This document shows positions 1 through 6,027 of a stretch of DNA of 10,115 bases, piece by piece. The notes under the pieces were generated by a model. It was not told the origin of the DNA and did not search any database. It saw only the letters and a list, made by a program, of their open reading frames with translations. The first letter of the stretch is position 1; each line of letters starts with the position of its first letter. Origin of the DNA: Rhodoferax sp. (GTDB taxonomy: Bacteria > Pseudomonadota > Gammaproteobacteria > Burkholderiales > Burkholderiaceae_C); contig JAURGS010000076.1 of NCBI GenBank assembly GCA_030833685.1, positions 1-10,115 of the forward strand, in the 5' to 3' direction. Position numbers and translations under genes: made by a program.

Positions 1-93
1 CGAAACGGACGATCGGTTACGCCGGCCATCGGGGCCGCCATCAAGGCGTTCGGCAATTCAAACGGACCGATTTTCATGACCAAGGGTTTGTAA
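1..93 (+). CDS. 3' end of an unidentified gene (partial)
   Basis: An open frame runs from the first base to a TAA at 91-93 and gives the last 30 residues of a protein whose start lies left of the window. The tail contains the segment TPAIGAAIKAFGNSNGPIF and ends in MTKGL. The composition is coding-like, with alanine, glycine and isoleucine in a plausible helix. I do not recognise the family, and the fragment is too short for a functional call. The next gene on the same strand starts about 130 bases later, so co-transcription is possible but not evident. Confidence 0.5.
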   Translation, partial: RNGRSVTPAIGAAIKAFGNSNGPIFMTKGL

Positions 94-160
94 GTGGGGC
101 GCGCAAGTTGCGAAGGTGCCGTGGAACGAGGAACTGCGGGGGTGCTATTTTATCTGCACA

Positions 161-181
161 AAATTTCAGCAATTGAAATTT
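161..181. repeat. perfect 8-bp inverted repeat upstream of the yqaA-like gene
   Basis: The arms AAATTTCA (161-168) and TGAAATTT (174-181) are exact reverse complements around the 5-base centre GCAAT. The dyad lies 68 bases after the partial upstream gene and 40 bases before the preferred start of the YqaA-family gene. It is AT-rich, so it would make only a weak RNA hairpin, and no T-run follows it. An operator-like site is therefore at least as likely as a terminator. No protein is known to bind it; the role is inference. Confidence 0.4.
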
Positions 182-221
182 CGTGGCGGGCTGGAAGACT
201 CGTGCATATACTGGGTCTGTA

Positions 222-704
222 ATGGAAGCCTGGATTCATGACTTGCTGGTTCAACTGGCGCTGCCCAAGTTTGGCCTGAGCACGCTTTTCATCATTGCAT
301 TCATATCCGCAACACTCTTACCGATGGGGTCGGAACCGGCACTGTTTGGACTGGTCAAGCTCAACCCCGAGCTGTTTTGGCCGGCAGTGCTGGTGGCCAC
401 CGCCGGCAACACCCTGGGGGGAGCGGTCACCTGGGCCATGGGCCTGGGTTCGCATGAACTGGTGAACAAGGTGCGCCAATCCGAAACCCATGTGCGCGCC
501 CTAGCTTGGCTGGAGCGCATCGGCCCCAAAGCTTGCCTGCTGAGCTGGCTGCCCATCATCGGCGACCCCCTGTGTGCGGTGGCGGGCTGGCTGAAGCTGC
601 CCTTCTGGCCTTGCCTGCTCTACATGGCGATCGGCAAGCTGGCGCGCTACATCACCATGACAGCCGCCTTGCTTTGGCTGTTCCCGGGCGGGCTGAACTA
701 CTGA
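222..704 (+). CDS. yqaA: YqaA-family inner-membrane protein (DedA/VTT-like)
   Basis: The product is a 160-residue polytopic membrane protein of the YqaA family, a short branch of the DedA/VTT (SNARE-associated) superfamily. Other members of that superfamily act in lipid transport and membrane homeostasis; the job of YqaA itself is not established. What can be seen is an early hydrophobic segment (FGLSTLFIIAFISATLLPMGSEP), the family stretch ATAGNTLGGAVTWAMG, then a hallmark C-terminal half with LSWLPIIGDPLC, AGWLKLPFWPC and YMAIGKLARY. E. coli YqaA is about 142 residues, so the length fits. I chose ATG 222, since a GTG at 183 would add 13 polar residues without any Shine-Dalgarno sequence. 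Even so, ATG 222 has only a weak GGG upstream. The gene is convergent with the aldo/keto reductase gene, with a 30-base gap. Confidence 0.85.
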   Translation: MEAWIHDLLVQLALPKFGLSTLFIIAFISATLLPMGSEPALFGLVKLNPELFWPAVLVATAGNTLGGAVTWAMGLGSHELVNKVRQSETHVRALAWLERIGPKACLLSWLPIIGDPLCAVAGWLKLPFWPCLLYMAIGKLARYITMTAALLWLFPGGLNY

Positions 705-734
705 AAATCGCGGACTTCGCTACGGATCTGCATT

Positions 735-1688
735 TCACAGGTTGCCGATGAAATCGACCATGCGTTTGCGTTGTGCCGCGTTGGGCAGGCGCCCTCGGCC
801 AGCGTCCAAGTTGTCAATCATGTGCGCCACCCGATCGACACCTGGAATGACCAGATTGACCTCTTCCCGCCCCAGCAGGTACTTGAGAAAAAACTGTCCC
901 CAGCTCACCGCGTCGAATTCTCGGGCCCAGTCAGGAACCTGCTTGCCCGATACCGCCTTGAAAAGTGCCGCCCGGGCAAAGGGCAGATTGCACATGACGG
1001 CGGTGCCGGTTTCGGCAGCCACAGCGAGCAATTTCTCTTCGACACTGCGCTGAGCCATCGAATAATTGATCTGGATAAAGTCGAGTTTTTCCTTCTGCAG
1101 CAATTCGATCAGGCGGGGATTGGCCTGTGCCTGGTTCTGCGAGTGGGTCACCCCGATATAGCGGCAAATACCCTGTTGCTTCCATTCTCGGAGCACGGCA
1201 AGATGATCAGCCGCCTCATTGGGAGGCACAAACCCGATGTTGTGGCGCAGCATCAGTTCGACCTTGTCGGTGCGTAACCGGCGCAGAGATTCCCTCATCT
1301 CTGCAATTGCGCCCTCTTGTCCGGTGCGACTGAATTTGGTGGAAACAAAAGCACGATCGCGTGCCTTCATCTCCTCGAGCAAACTTCCCAAGGTGGCCTC
1401 AGCCGGTCCATACGATGGCGCCGTGTCGATGGTGCGTGCGCCAGCATCAAACAAGGCTCGCAGAACGGCGATGCGAACTGCACGCTTTTCGGCATCATCG
1501 CCAATGTCCAGCACAAACTGGGTGCCCATGCCAATCACCGGCATGTCCTCACCAGTGCGTGGGATTTTGCGCATGATCAGTTTCGAGGCAACAGTTGACT
1601 GCGCAGCAAACGGCCAAAGCGCGCCCGCGCCGACTGCAGCGCCCAGCTCAAACAGTCCGCGACGGGTTTGGCGTTGAGAGAAGTTCAT
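735..1688 (-). CDS. Tat-signal aldo/keto reductase, probably exported
   Basis: This 317-residue protein belongs to the aldo/keto reductase superfamily, NAD(P)H-dependent TIM-barrel enzymes that interconvert carbonyls and alcohols. The catalytic tetrad is visible: Asp88 and Tyr93 in TIDTAPSYG, Lys118 in VSTKFS and His149 in LMLRHN. The C-terminal IPGVDRVAHMIDNL matches the usual cofactor-binding end. The N-terminus is a twin-arginine signal: TRRGLFELG with Arg9-Arg10, followed by an Ala/Gly-rich hydrophobic stretch to about residue 33. Tat export would deliver the folded, cofactor-loaded enzyme to the periplasm. ATG 1688 is chosen because the Tat motif starts right after it; the open frame reaches back to 2045, but that part is a shadow of the upstream transporter gene. 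It lies 43 bases after the transporter stop, so an operon is likely. The substrate is unknown. Confidence 0.85.
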   Translation of the reverse strand: MNFSQRQTRRGLFELGAAVGAGALWPFAAQSTVASKLIMRKIPRTGEDMPVIGMGTQFVLDIGDDAEKRAVRIAVLRALFDAGARTIDTAPSYGPAEATLGSLLEEMKARDRAFVSTKFSRTGQEGAIAEMRESLRRLRTDKVELMLRHNIGFVPPNEAADHLAVLREWKQQGICRYIGVTHSQNQAQANPRLIELLQKEKLDFIQINYSMAQRSVEEKLLAVAAETGTAVMCNLPFARAALFKAVSGKQVPDWAREFDAVSWGQFFLKYLLGREEVNLVIPGVDRVAHMIDNLDAGRGRLPNAAQRKRMVDFIGNL

Positions 1689-1731
1689 GGCATGTCTTCT
1701 AATAAGAAATCCAGCTGGCAAAGATCCAGAG

Positions 1732-3048
1732 TCATGGTGATTTTCGCGCTTCTGGTGAAACGCCTCGCGCGCGCTTCTCCTGCATGCGCCCGAGTTTAAG
1801 CGCAAGCAGCAGCCAAGCGGCCACCACGGGTAGAGTGGCCAGGGAAATTGCACCGAGTTCCAGTCCGACACCGCGCAGGGCGTGAAAAAGCCAGCCAGAG
1901 AGCATGTCGCTGCCGCGAAAAACCACGTTGTCAATGACGTTCTTGGCCTTGTATTTTTCCTCGCGCTCAACCACCGTGAACAAGACCTCGCGCGCCGGAT
2001 TGGAAATCGCGAAATTGGCAGCGCGCTGGGCCGCCTGAAACGCAATGATCACCCATAGCATTGGCGAGGCCCAAAGGGCAACAAAGCCCAAAGCGAAGAC
2101 TAAGGGCAAAAATCCAGCCGCAGGACCAGCCCCAAACCGCTGGATGAGTTTTCCCGTGGCAAAGAATTGCACCACGATGGTGAGCAGGCTGACGGCCAGG
2201 TCAATCCGGGCGAAGATGGCAGTACGTTTGTTCGGGTCGTCGCTTAAAGCGCGCACGATTTCGGCCTGCTGAAAATACAGGAATGTTCCCGCCAGTGATA
2301 GCAATGCTACCCAGAGGGCGATGCCGGCAAGATAAGGTGAACGCGCGATCATGCCAATGCCAGCAATCCAGCTCCCACCCAGTGCCTGCGGCGAGGCCTG
2401 AGGCAGCGGGCTGCCTGGATTCTGTGCTTTGAATTCGGCAGCAGCCGTTTCAAGCCGTATGGCACAAAACACGGCCGCTTGAAGCAGTAGCGCAGCAATG
2501 ATCAACAGATTGGCACGTCCGAGAGGCTCGGCTAGCGTGGTGGCGATGGTAGGCCCGAGCAGGGCACCAGCCGATCCGCCCGCGGCAATAAAACCAAACA
2601 GGCGCTTTCCCTGTTCTGATCCAAACAAATCTGCCATGAACGACCAGAACACAGAGACTGCGAACAGGTTAAAAACGCTGATCCACACAAAAAACACTTG
2701 CGCAGTGGGCGCAAGTGCAATGCCCTGCGTCAGCATGAACCAAAAGATAAGAATGTTGGCGGTGAAGAAGTGATAGACCAGCGGAATAAATTTTTTCCGG
2801 GATATTCGCGCCACCAACGCACCGTATACCGGCACCACAGCCAGCATGACAAAGAAAGTAGCGGTAAAGAGCCAGGGCAGATTCTTGATGCCACTGGCAA
2901 GGCCCATTTCGTCACGAACTGGACGCAGCACGTAATAAGCCGCGAGCAGGCAAAAGAAATAGGCAAACGACCAGAGCAGCGCGCGCGACTCTCCCGGTCG
3001 AACCTCAACGACTCGCGACAGAATTCTGTTGGCCGTCAGTTGATTCAT
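1732..3048 (-). CDS. MFS transporter resembling the NTT (ATP/ADP translocase) family
   Basis: A 438-residue integral membrane protein with roughly 12 hydrophobic segments split by a hydrophilic central loop near residues 200-225, the usual 6+6 major facilitator plan. TM1 ends in the motif YYVLRPVRDEMG (38-49). The C-terminal half carries NPAREVLFTVVEREEKYKAK and IDNVVFRGSD (350-381). These motifs recall the nucleotide translocase-like (Tlc/Npt, COG3202) branch, common in free-living proteobacteria, where the substrate is mostly unknown. ATP/ADP exchange should not be assumed. ATG 3048 has AGGG eight bases upstream. A possible promoter lies in the 103-base gap to ychF. The downstream aldo/keto reductase gene is probably co-transcribed. 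Confident about a transporter, less about the subfamily. Confidence 0.8.
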   Translation of the reverse strand: MNQLTANRILSRVVEVRPGESRALLWSFAYFFCLLAAYYVLRPVRDEMGLASGIKNLPWLFTATFFVMLAVVPVYGALVARISRKKFIPLVYHFFTANILIFWFMLTQGIALAPTAQVFFVWISVFNLFAVSVFWSFMADLFGSEQGKRLFGFIAAGGSAGALLGPTIATTLAEPLGRANLLIIAALLLQAAVFCAIRLETAAAEFKAQNPGSPLPQASPQALGGSWIAGIGMIARSPYLAGIALWVALLSLAGTFLYFQQAEIVRALSDDPNKRTAIFARIDLAVSLLTIVVQFFATGKLIQRFGAGPAAGFLPLVFALGFVALWASPMLWVIIAFQAAQRAANFAISNPAREVLFTVVEREEKYKAKNVIDNVVFRGSDMLSGWLFHALRGVGLELGAISLATLPVVAAWLLLALKLGRMQEKRARGVSPEARKSP

Positions 3049-3066
3049 GATGCCCTAAAGACAGGA

Positions 3067-3097
3067 ATAAAAAACTGGCTTCCAAATTCTTTGTCAA
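3067..3097 (-). promoter_or_regulatory. possible sigma-70 promoter for the transporter-reductase pair
   Basis: On the minus strand a perfect TTGACA (3097-3092) precedes the transporter start. The -10 region is poor: an A/T stretch reads TTTTTT at 17-base spacing or TTTTAT at 19. Transcription would begin about 10-15 bases upstream of ATG 3048, just far enough to include the AGGG ribosome binding site. Only the -35 half is convincing. Confidence 0.3.
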
Positions 3098-3107
3098 TAA
3101 CTTATAT

Positions 3108-3127
3108 TTCCTTCAGAGCCCAAGGAA
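3108..3127. repeat. hairpin in the ychF-transporter intergenic region
   Basis: TTCCTT and AAGGAA form 6-bp arms around an 8-base loop. It lies 24 bases past the ychF stop on the minus strand. The downstream flank there is ATATAAG rather than a T-run, so it is not a standard intrinsic terminator. A second small dyad (3143-3157, GTCTGA/TCAGAC around three bases) overlaps the ychF stop codon. Either may limit read-through from ychF, but this is weak. Confidence 0.25.
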
Positions 3128-3151
3128 GACCAGGGAAATTCAGTCTGATCG

Positions 3152-4246
3152 TCAGACGTTGAACAAAAAGTTCATCACGTCACCATCCTGCACCACATAG
3201 TCCTTGCCTTCGGCGCGCATCTTGCCCGCGTCTTTAGCGCCCTGCTCGCCCTTGCAGGCGATGTAGTCGGCAAAGGCGATGGTTTGGGCGCGGATGAAGC
3301 CGCGCTCGAAGTCTCCATGGATCACGCCGGCTGCCTGAGGTGCGGTGTCGCCGATGTGGATGGTCCAGGCGCGCACCTCCTTCACCCCAGCGGTGAAATA
3401 GGTTTGTAGCCCGAGCAGCTTGAAGGCGGCGCGGATCAGACGGTTGAGGCCGGGCTCGGTCTGCCCCATCTCGCTCAAAAACAACTCGCGGTCCTCGTCG
3501 CTCATGTCGGCCATGTCGGCCTCCATCTTGGCGCAGATAGCCACCACCGGGGCGTTCTGGCTGGCAGCATAGTCTTTCAGGCGGTCAAGCAAGGGGTTGT
3601 TGTCAAAGCCGGTCTCACCCACATTGCCGACAAACATGGCTGCCTTGGCAGTGATCAGGCACAGCGGCTTGAGCAGGGCTTGTTCCTCCTGGGTGAACTC
3701 CAGGGTACGCACTGGCTTGCCCTGGTTGAGCGCAGCCTGAACACGGGTGAGGATTTGCACCAGCTTGGTGGCTTCCTTGTCATTGCCGGATTTGGCGGCC
3801 TTGGTGTAGCGCACCAGTGATTTGTCGACCGTGCCCAGGTCGGCCAGGCACAGCTCGGTCTGGATTACCTCGATGTCGGCAATCGGGTCCACCTTGCCTG
3901 CCACATGGATCACATTGTCGTCTTCGAAACAGCGCACCACATTGACGATGGCATCGGTCTCGCGGATATGGGCCAGAAACTGGTTGCCCAGGCCCTCGCC
4001 CTGGCTGGCACCAGCCACCAGGCCGGCGATATCGACAAACTCGACAATGGCCGGCACGATGCGCTCGGGCTGGACAATCTGCGCCAGCTGCTTTAGCCGC
4101 GGGTCAGGCACCTCCACCACACCCACATTGGGCTCAATGGTGCAGAAGGGATAGTTCTCCGCCGCGATGCCGGCCTTGGTCAGGGCATTGAACAGGGTGG
4201 ACTTGCCGACATTGGGCAGGCCGACGATGCCGCACTTCAAACTCAT
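3152..4246 (-). CDS. ychF: redox-regulated ATPase YchF (OLA1 family)
   Basis: This 364-residue protein is a near full-length match to the universally conserved Obg-family ATPase YchF, which binds ribosomes and modulates translation and oxidative-stress responses in the cytoplasm. Seen in order: P-loop GLPNVGKS (9-16), Cys35 in NYPFCTIEPN (the redox-sensitive cysteine of E. coli YchF), G3 DIAGLV (72-77), His114 (the proposed catalytic histidine), the NVGE motif (208-211) that replaces the GTP-specific NKxD and allows ATP use, and a C-terminal TGS domain (about 281-364) ending in KDYVVQDGDVMNFLFNV. The start MSLKCGIVGLPNVGKST is the family start and has AAAGG seven bases upstream. It sits 60 bases after leuB on the same strand. 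This housekeeping gene is probably functionally unrelated to either neighbouring operon. Confidence 0.98.
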   Translation of the reverse strand: MSLKCGIVGLPNVGKSTLFNALTKAGIAAENYPFCTIEPNVGVVEVPDPRLKQLAQIVQPERIVPAIVEFVDIAGLVAGASQGEGLGNQFLAHIRETDAIVNVVRCFEDDNVIHVAGKVDPIADIEVIQTELCLADLGTVDKSLVRYTKAAKSGNDKEATKLVQILTRVQAALNQGKPVRTLEFTQEEQALLKPLCLITAKAAMFVGNVGETGFDNNPLLDRLKDYAASQNAPVVAICAKMEADMADMSDEDRELFLSEMGQTEPGLNRLIRAAFKLLGLQTYFTAGVKEVRAWTIHIGDTAPQAAGVIHGDFERGFIRAQTIAFADYIACKGEQGAKDAGKMRAEGKDYVVQDGDVMNFLFNV

Positions 4247-4253
4247 ACAAAAA

Positions 4254-4268
4254 CCTTTTTTTGAAAGG
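4254..4268 (-). promoter_or_regulatory. short hairpin containing the ychF ribosome binding site
   Basis: On the minus strand, CCTTT (4268-4264) can pair with AAAGG (4258-4254) across CAAAA, followed directly by TTTTT and, two bases later, the ychF ATG. The 3' arm AAAGG is itself the best Shine-Dalgarno for ychF. The element could act as a weak terminator for the leu-like operon or partly mask the ribosome binding site. Only two G-C pairs support the stem, so it may do neither. Confidence 0.3.
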
Positions 4269-4270
4269 CA

Positions 4271-4299
4271 ATTGTACTGATCAGTTCAAGCAGTGCCCG
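4271..4299 (-). promoter_or_regulatory. weak candidate ychF promoter with a 10-bp palindrome
   Basis: In the 60-base leuB-ychF gap the minus strand has TACAAT (4276-4271), one mismatch from a -10 consensus. At 17-base spacing the -35 position reads CGGGCA, only three matches. The perfect palindrome ACTGATCAGT (4276-4285) lies between the two boxes. A separate promoter is expected for a housekeeping gene, but this one is not strong. Confidence 0.22.
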
Positions 4300-4306
4300 G
4301 GAGATT

Positions 4307-5377
4307 TTATTTAGCCAGCGCCTTGGTCACAGCCTCACCCATCGCGCGGGTCCCCACGCATTGAGTGCCCGGTTGGTAAATGTCAGCCGTACGCAATCCC
4401 TGAGCCAGCACATGCCGCACCGCAGACTCGACCTGCTCTGCCTTGTCATGCAGGTCAAACGAATAGCGCAACATCATGGCCATGGACAAGATCGACGCCA
4501 GGGGATTGGCCACATCCTTGCCCGCGATATCGGGAGCAGTGCCATGCACAGGCTCGTACAGACCCTTTTTTCCATGGGACATGGAAGCCGACGGCAACAT
4601 CCCAATCGAACCGGTCAACATGGCAGCTGCATCAGAGAGGATGTCACCAAAGATGTTACCCGTCACAATCACATCAAACTGTTTGGGATTGCGCATGAGT
4701 TGCATGGCAGCCGCATCGACAAACAGGTGGCTGAGTTCGACATCTGGGTACTCGCGCCCTACCTCCGTCATGACCTGTCGCCATAGTTGCATGGTGTCCA
4801 GCACATTGGCCTTATCGACTGAACACACTTGATGCCGTCTCTTTCGGGCGGTCTGAAATGCCACATGTGCGATGCGCCTTATTTCGGATTCGTTGTAGCG
4901 CATGGTATTGAATGCCTCGCGTTCACCACGGGCATTGATGTGTGTCCCACGCGGTTCGCCAAAGTAGATGTCGCCTGTCAATTCCCGCAGAATCATCAGA
5001 TCCAGACCCGATACGATTTCCGGCTTGAGGGTTGAGGCGCCGATCAGGTCCTGAAACATCACCGCCGGCCGAAAGTTCGCAAACAAATCGAGTTGTTTGC
5101 GCAGACGCAGCAAGCTGGCTCCAGGACGCATCATGTACTCGATGGCCTCATCGCCTGGTACGCCAGCCGATCCGAACAGTATGGCATCAGCTTTGTCCGC
5201 AATCTCGCGTGTAGCCAAAGGCAGCGGGTCACCGGCCACATCCACGCCTGCTTGACCGACCGGTGCATAAGCAAGCTCCATGGCAGCATGGGGTCCCATC
5301 ACCACCTGTAGGACTCGCACCGCTTGCTGGGTCACTTCCTCTCCAATGCCATCGCCCGGCATGACTGCAATTTTCAT
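4307..5377 (-). CDS. leuB: LeuB-like 3-isopropylmalate/2-hydroxyacid dehydrogenase (oxidative decarboxylase)
   Basis: This 356-residue enzyme of the isocitrate/isopropylmalate dehydrogenase family oxidises a 2-hydroxy diacid at C2 and decarboxylates it, using NAD+ and Mg2+/Mn2+. Conserved catalytic residues are present: Arg93, Arg103 and Arg131 (substrate carboxylates), Tyr138 and Lys189 (acid-base), and Asp221, Asp245 and Asp249 (metal). GTAPDIAG (279-286) with Asp283 indicates NAD+ rather than NADP+. The substrate side-chain loop is unusual. Where Thermus LeuB has RPETGLL, with Glu87 at the gamma-group pocket, this protein has RPGASLL, placing Gly86 there without any gap. The N-terminal GDGIGPE motif reads GDGIGEE. 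ATG 5377 has AAGAGAG just upstream, and the gene follows leuD by 22 bases. It could be true leucine LeuB or a paralogue acting on a related malate; the operon favours the latter. The symbol reflects family, not proven function. Confidence 0.88.
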   Translation of the reverse strand: MKIAVMPGDGIGEEVTQQAVRVLQVVMGPHAAMELAYAPVGQAGVDVAGDPLPLATREIADKADAILFGSAGVPGDEAIEYMMRPGASLLRLRKQLDLFANFRPAVMFQDLIGASTLKPEIVSGLDLMILRELTGDIYFGEPRGTHINARGEREAFNTMRYNESEIRRIAHVAFQTARKRRHQVCSVDKANVLDTMQLWRQVMTEVGREYPDVELSHLFVDAAAMQLMRNPKQFDVIVTGNIFGDILSDAAAMLTGSIGMLPSASMSHGKKGLYEPVHGTAPDIAGKDVANPLASILSMAMMLRYSFDLHDKAEQVESAVRHVLAQGLRTADIYQPGTQCVGTRAMGEAVTKALAK

Positions 5378-5399
5378 ATCAACTCTCTTAGAAAAATAT

Positions 5400-6026
5400 T
5401 TAAACAGGGTGAGCAGTGACGCCAGTCAGCGAAGCACGCGCGGGTATCGATTTTTCAAATTCAACAATGACAGGCTCCAGGCTCAAGGTGTAGTCAAGCT
5501 CATCCATGCCATGGAGGAGACAATGACGGCTAAAGGGATCAATATCAAACGGTAAGTTTGACAACCCGGGAACAAGTACTTGCTGGCCAGCCAAGTCCAC
5601 CTCCAGCAACACATCCGGAGAACTGACCAGAAGGGCCAGTAACTCTGAAATGGTTTGCGCAGGCAAACGGATGGGAAGCAGTCCGTTCTTCAACGCATTG
5701 CCATAAAAAATATCGCCAAAACTGGGAGCAAGCACCACCCGAAACCCGGCGTCGTAGAGTGCCCACACAGCATGTTCACGCGAGGAGCCACAGCCAAAGT
5801 TGTGCTGCGCTACCAAGATTGCGGCTTGTGCATAACGCGGATGGTTGAAAACAAAATCGCTTCGCATGCGCCCCTGTTCATCGCGACGAATCACATGAAA
5901 CAGATAATCCCCGAAGTTGTTGGCTCGCGGTTTCTGCAAAAACGGCATTGGCAGAATCTGGTCGGTATCCACATTCGCAACTGGATACGGAACCGCGACC
6001 GATCGAACGCGTTGAAAGGCCTTCAT
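5400..6026 (-). CDS. leuD: LeuD-like isopropylmalate isomerase small subunit
   Basis: A 208-residue small (swivel-domain) subunit of the isopropylmalate isomerase/aconitase-like dehydratases, which pairs with the LeuC-like product to dehydrate and rehydrate a 2-hydroxyacid. Landmarks are VANVDTD (16-22), HNFGCGSSREHA (75-86, carrying the substrate-binding Ser/Arg loop), APSFGDIFYGNALKNGLLP (100-118) and RHCLLHGMDELDYTL (167-181). The usual IIPKQFL reads ILPMPFL (24-30), losing the conserved Lys. Length is close to E. coli LeuD (201). ATG 6026 is preferred because MKAFQ aligns with typical LeuD starts and gives TGA-G-ATG with the leuC stop, implying translational coupling. A GTG at 6038 would add four residues and overlap leuC. 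Obligate partner of the preceding gene. Confidence 0.9.
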   Translation of the reverse strand: MKAFQRVRSVAVPYPVANVDTDQILPMPFLQKPRANNFGDYLFHVIRRDEQGRMRSDFVFNHPRYAQAAILVAQHNFGCGSSREHAVWALYDAGFRVVLAPSFGDIFYGNALKNGLLPIRLPAQTISELLALLVSSPDVLLEVDLAGQQVLVPGLSNLPFDIDPFSRHCLLHGMDELDYTLSLEPVIVEFEKSIPARASLTGVTAHPV

Positions 6027-6027
6027 C

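Noticed and set aside
183..221. GTG 183 as the start of the YqaA-family gene
   Set aside because: There is no Shine-Dalgarno, it would begin right behind the AT-rich dyad, and the 13 added residues are polar and not typical of the family.
771..1277. A 168-residue plus-strand open frame opposite the reductase gene
   Set aside because: It is antisense to a clear aldo/keto reductase with an intact catalytic tetrad, and I see no domain in its translation.
1689..2045. A 119-residue N-terminal extension of the aldo/keto reductase frame
   Set aside because: It lies mostly inside the transporter gene in another frame, is Arg/Trp/Ser-rich with no family similarity, and the Tat signal begins exactly at ATG 1688.
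3143..3157. Hairpin at the ychF stop codon as an intrinsic terminator
   Set aside because: The 6-bp stem is real, but the following bases (TGAATTTCCC on the minus strand) lack a T-run and the dyad overlaps the coding end.
4361..4786. A 141-residue plus-strand open frame opposite leuB
   Set aside because: It is the antisense shadow of a conserved enzyme, with low-complexity His/Arg/Gln composition.
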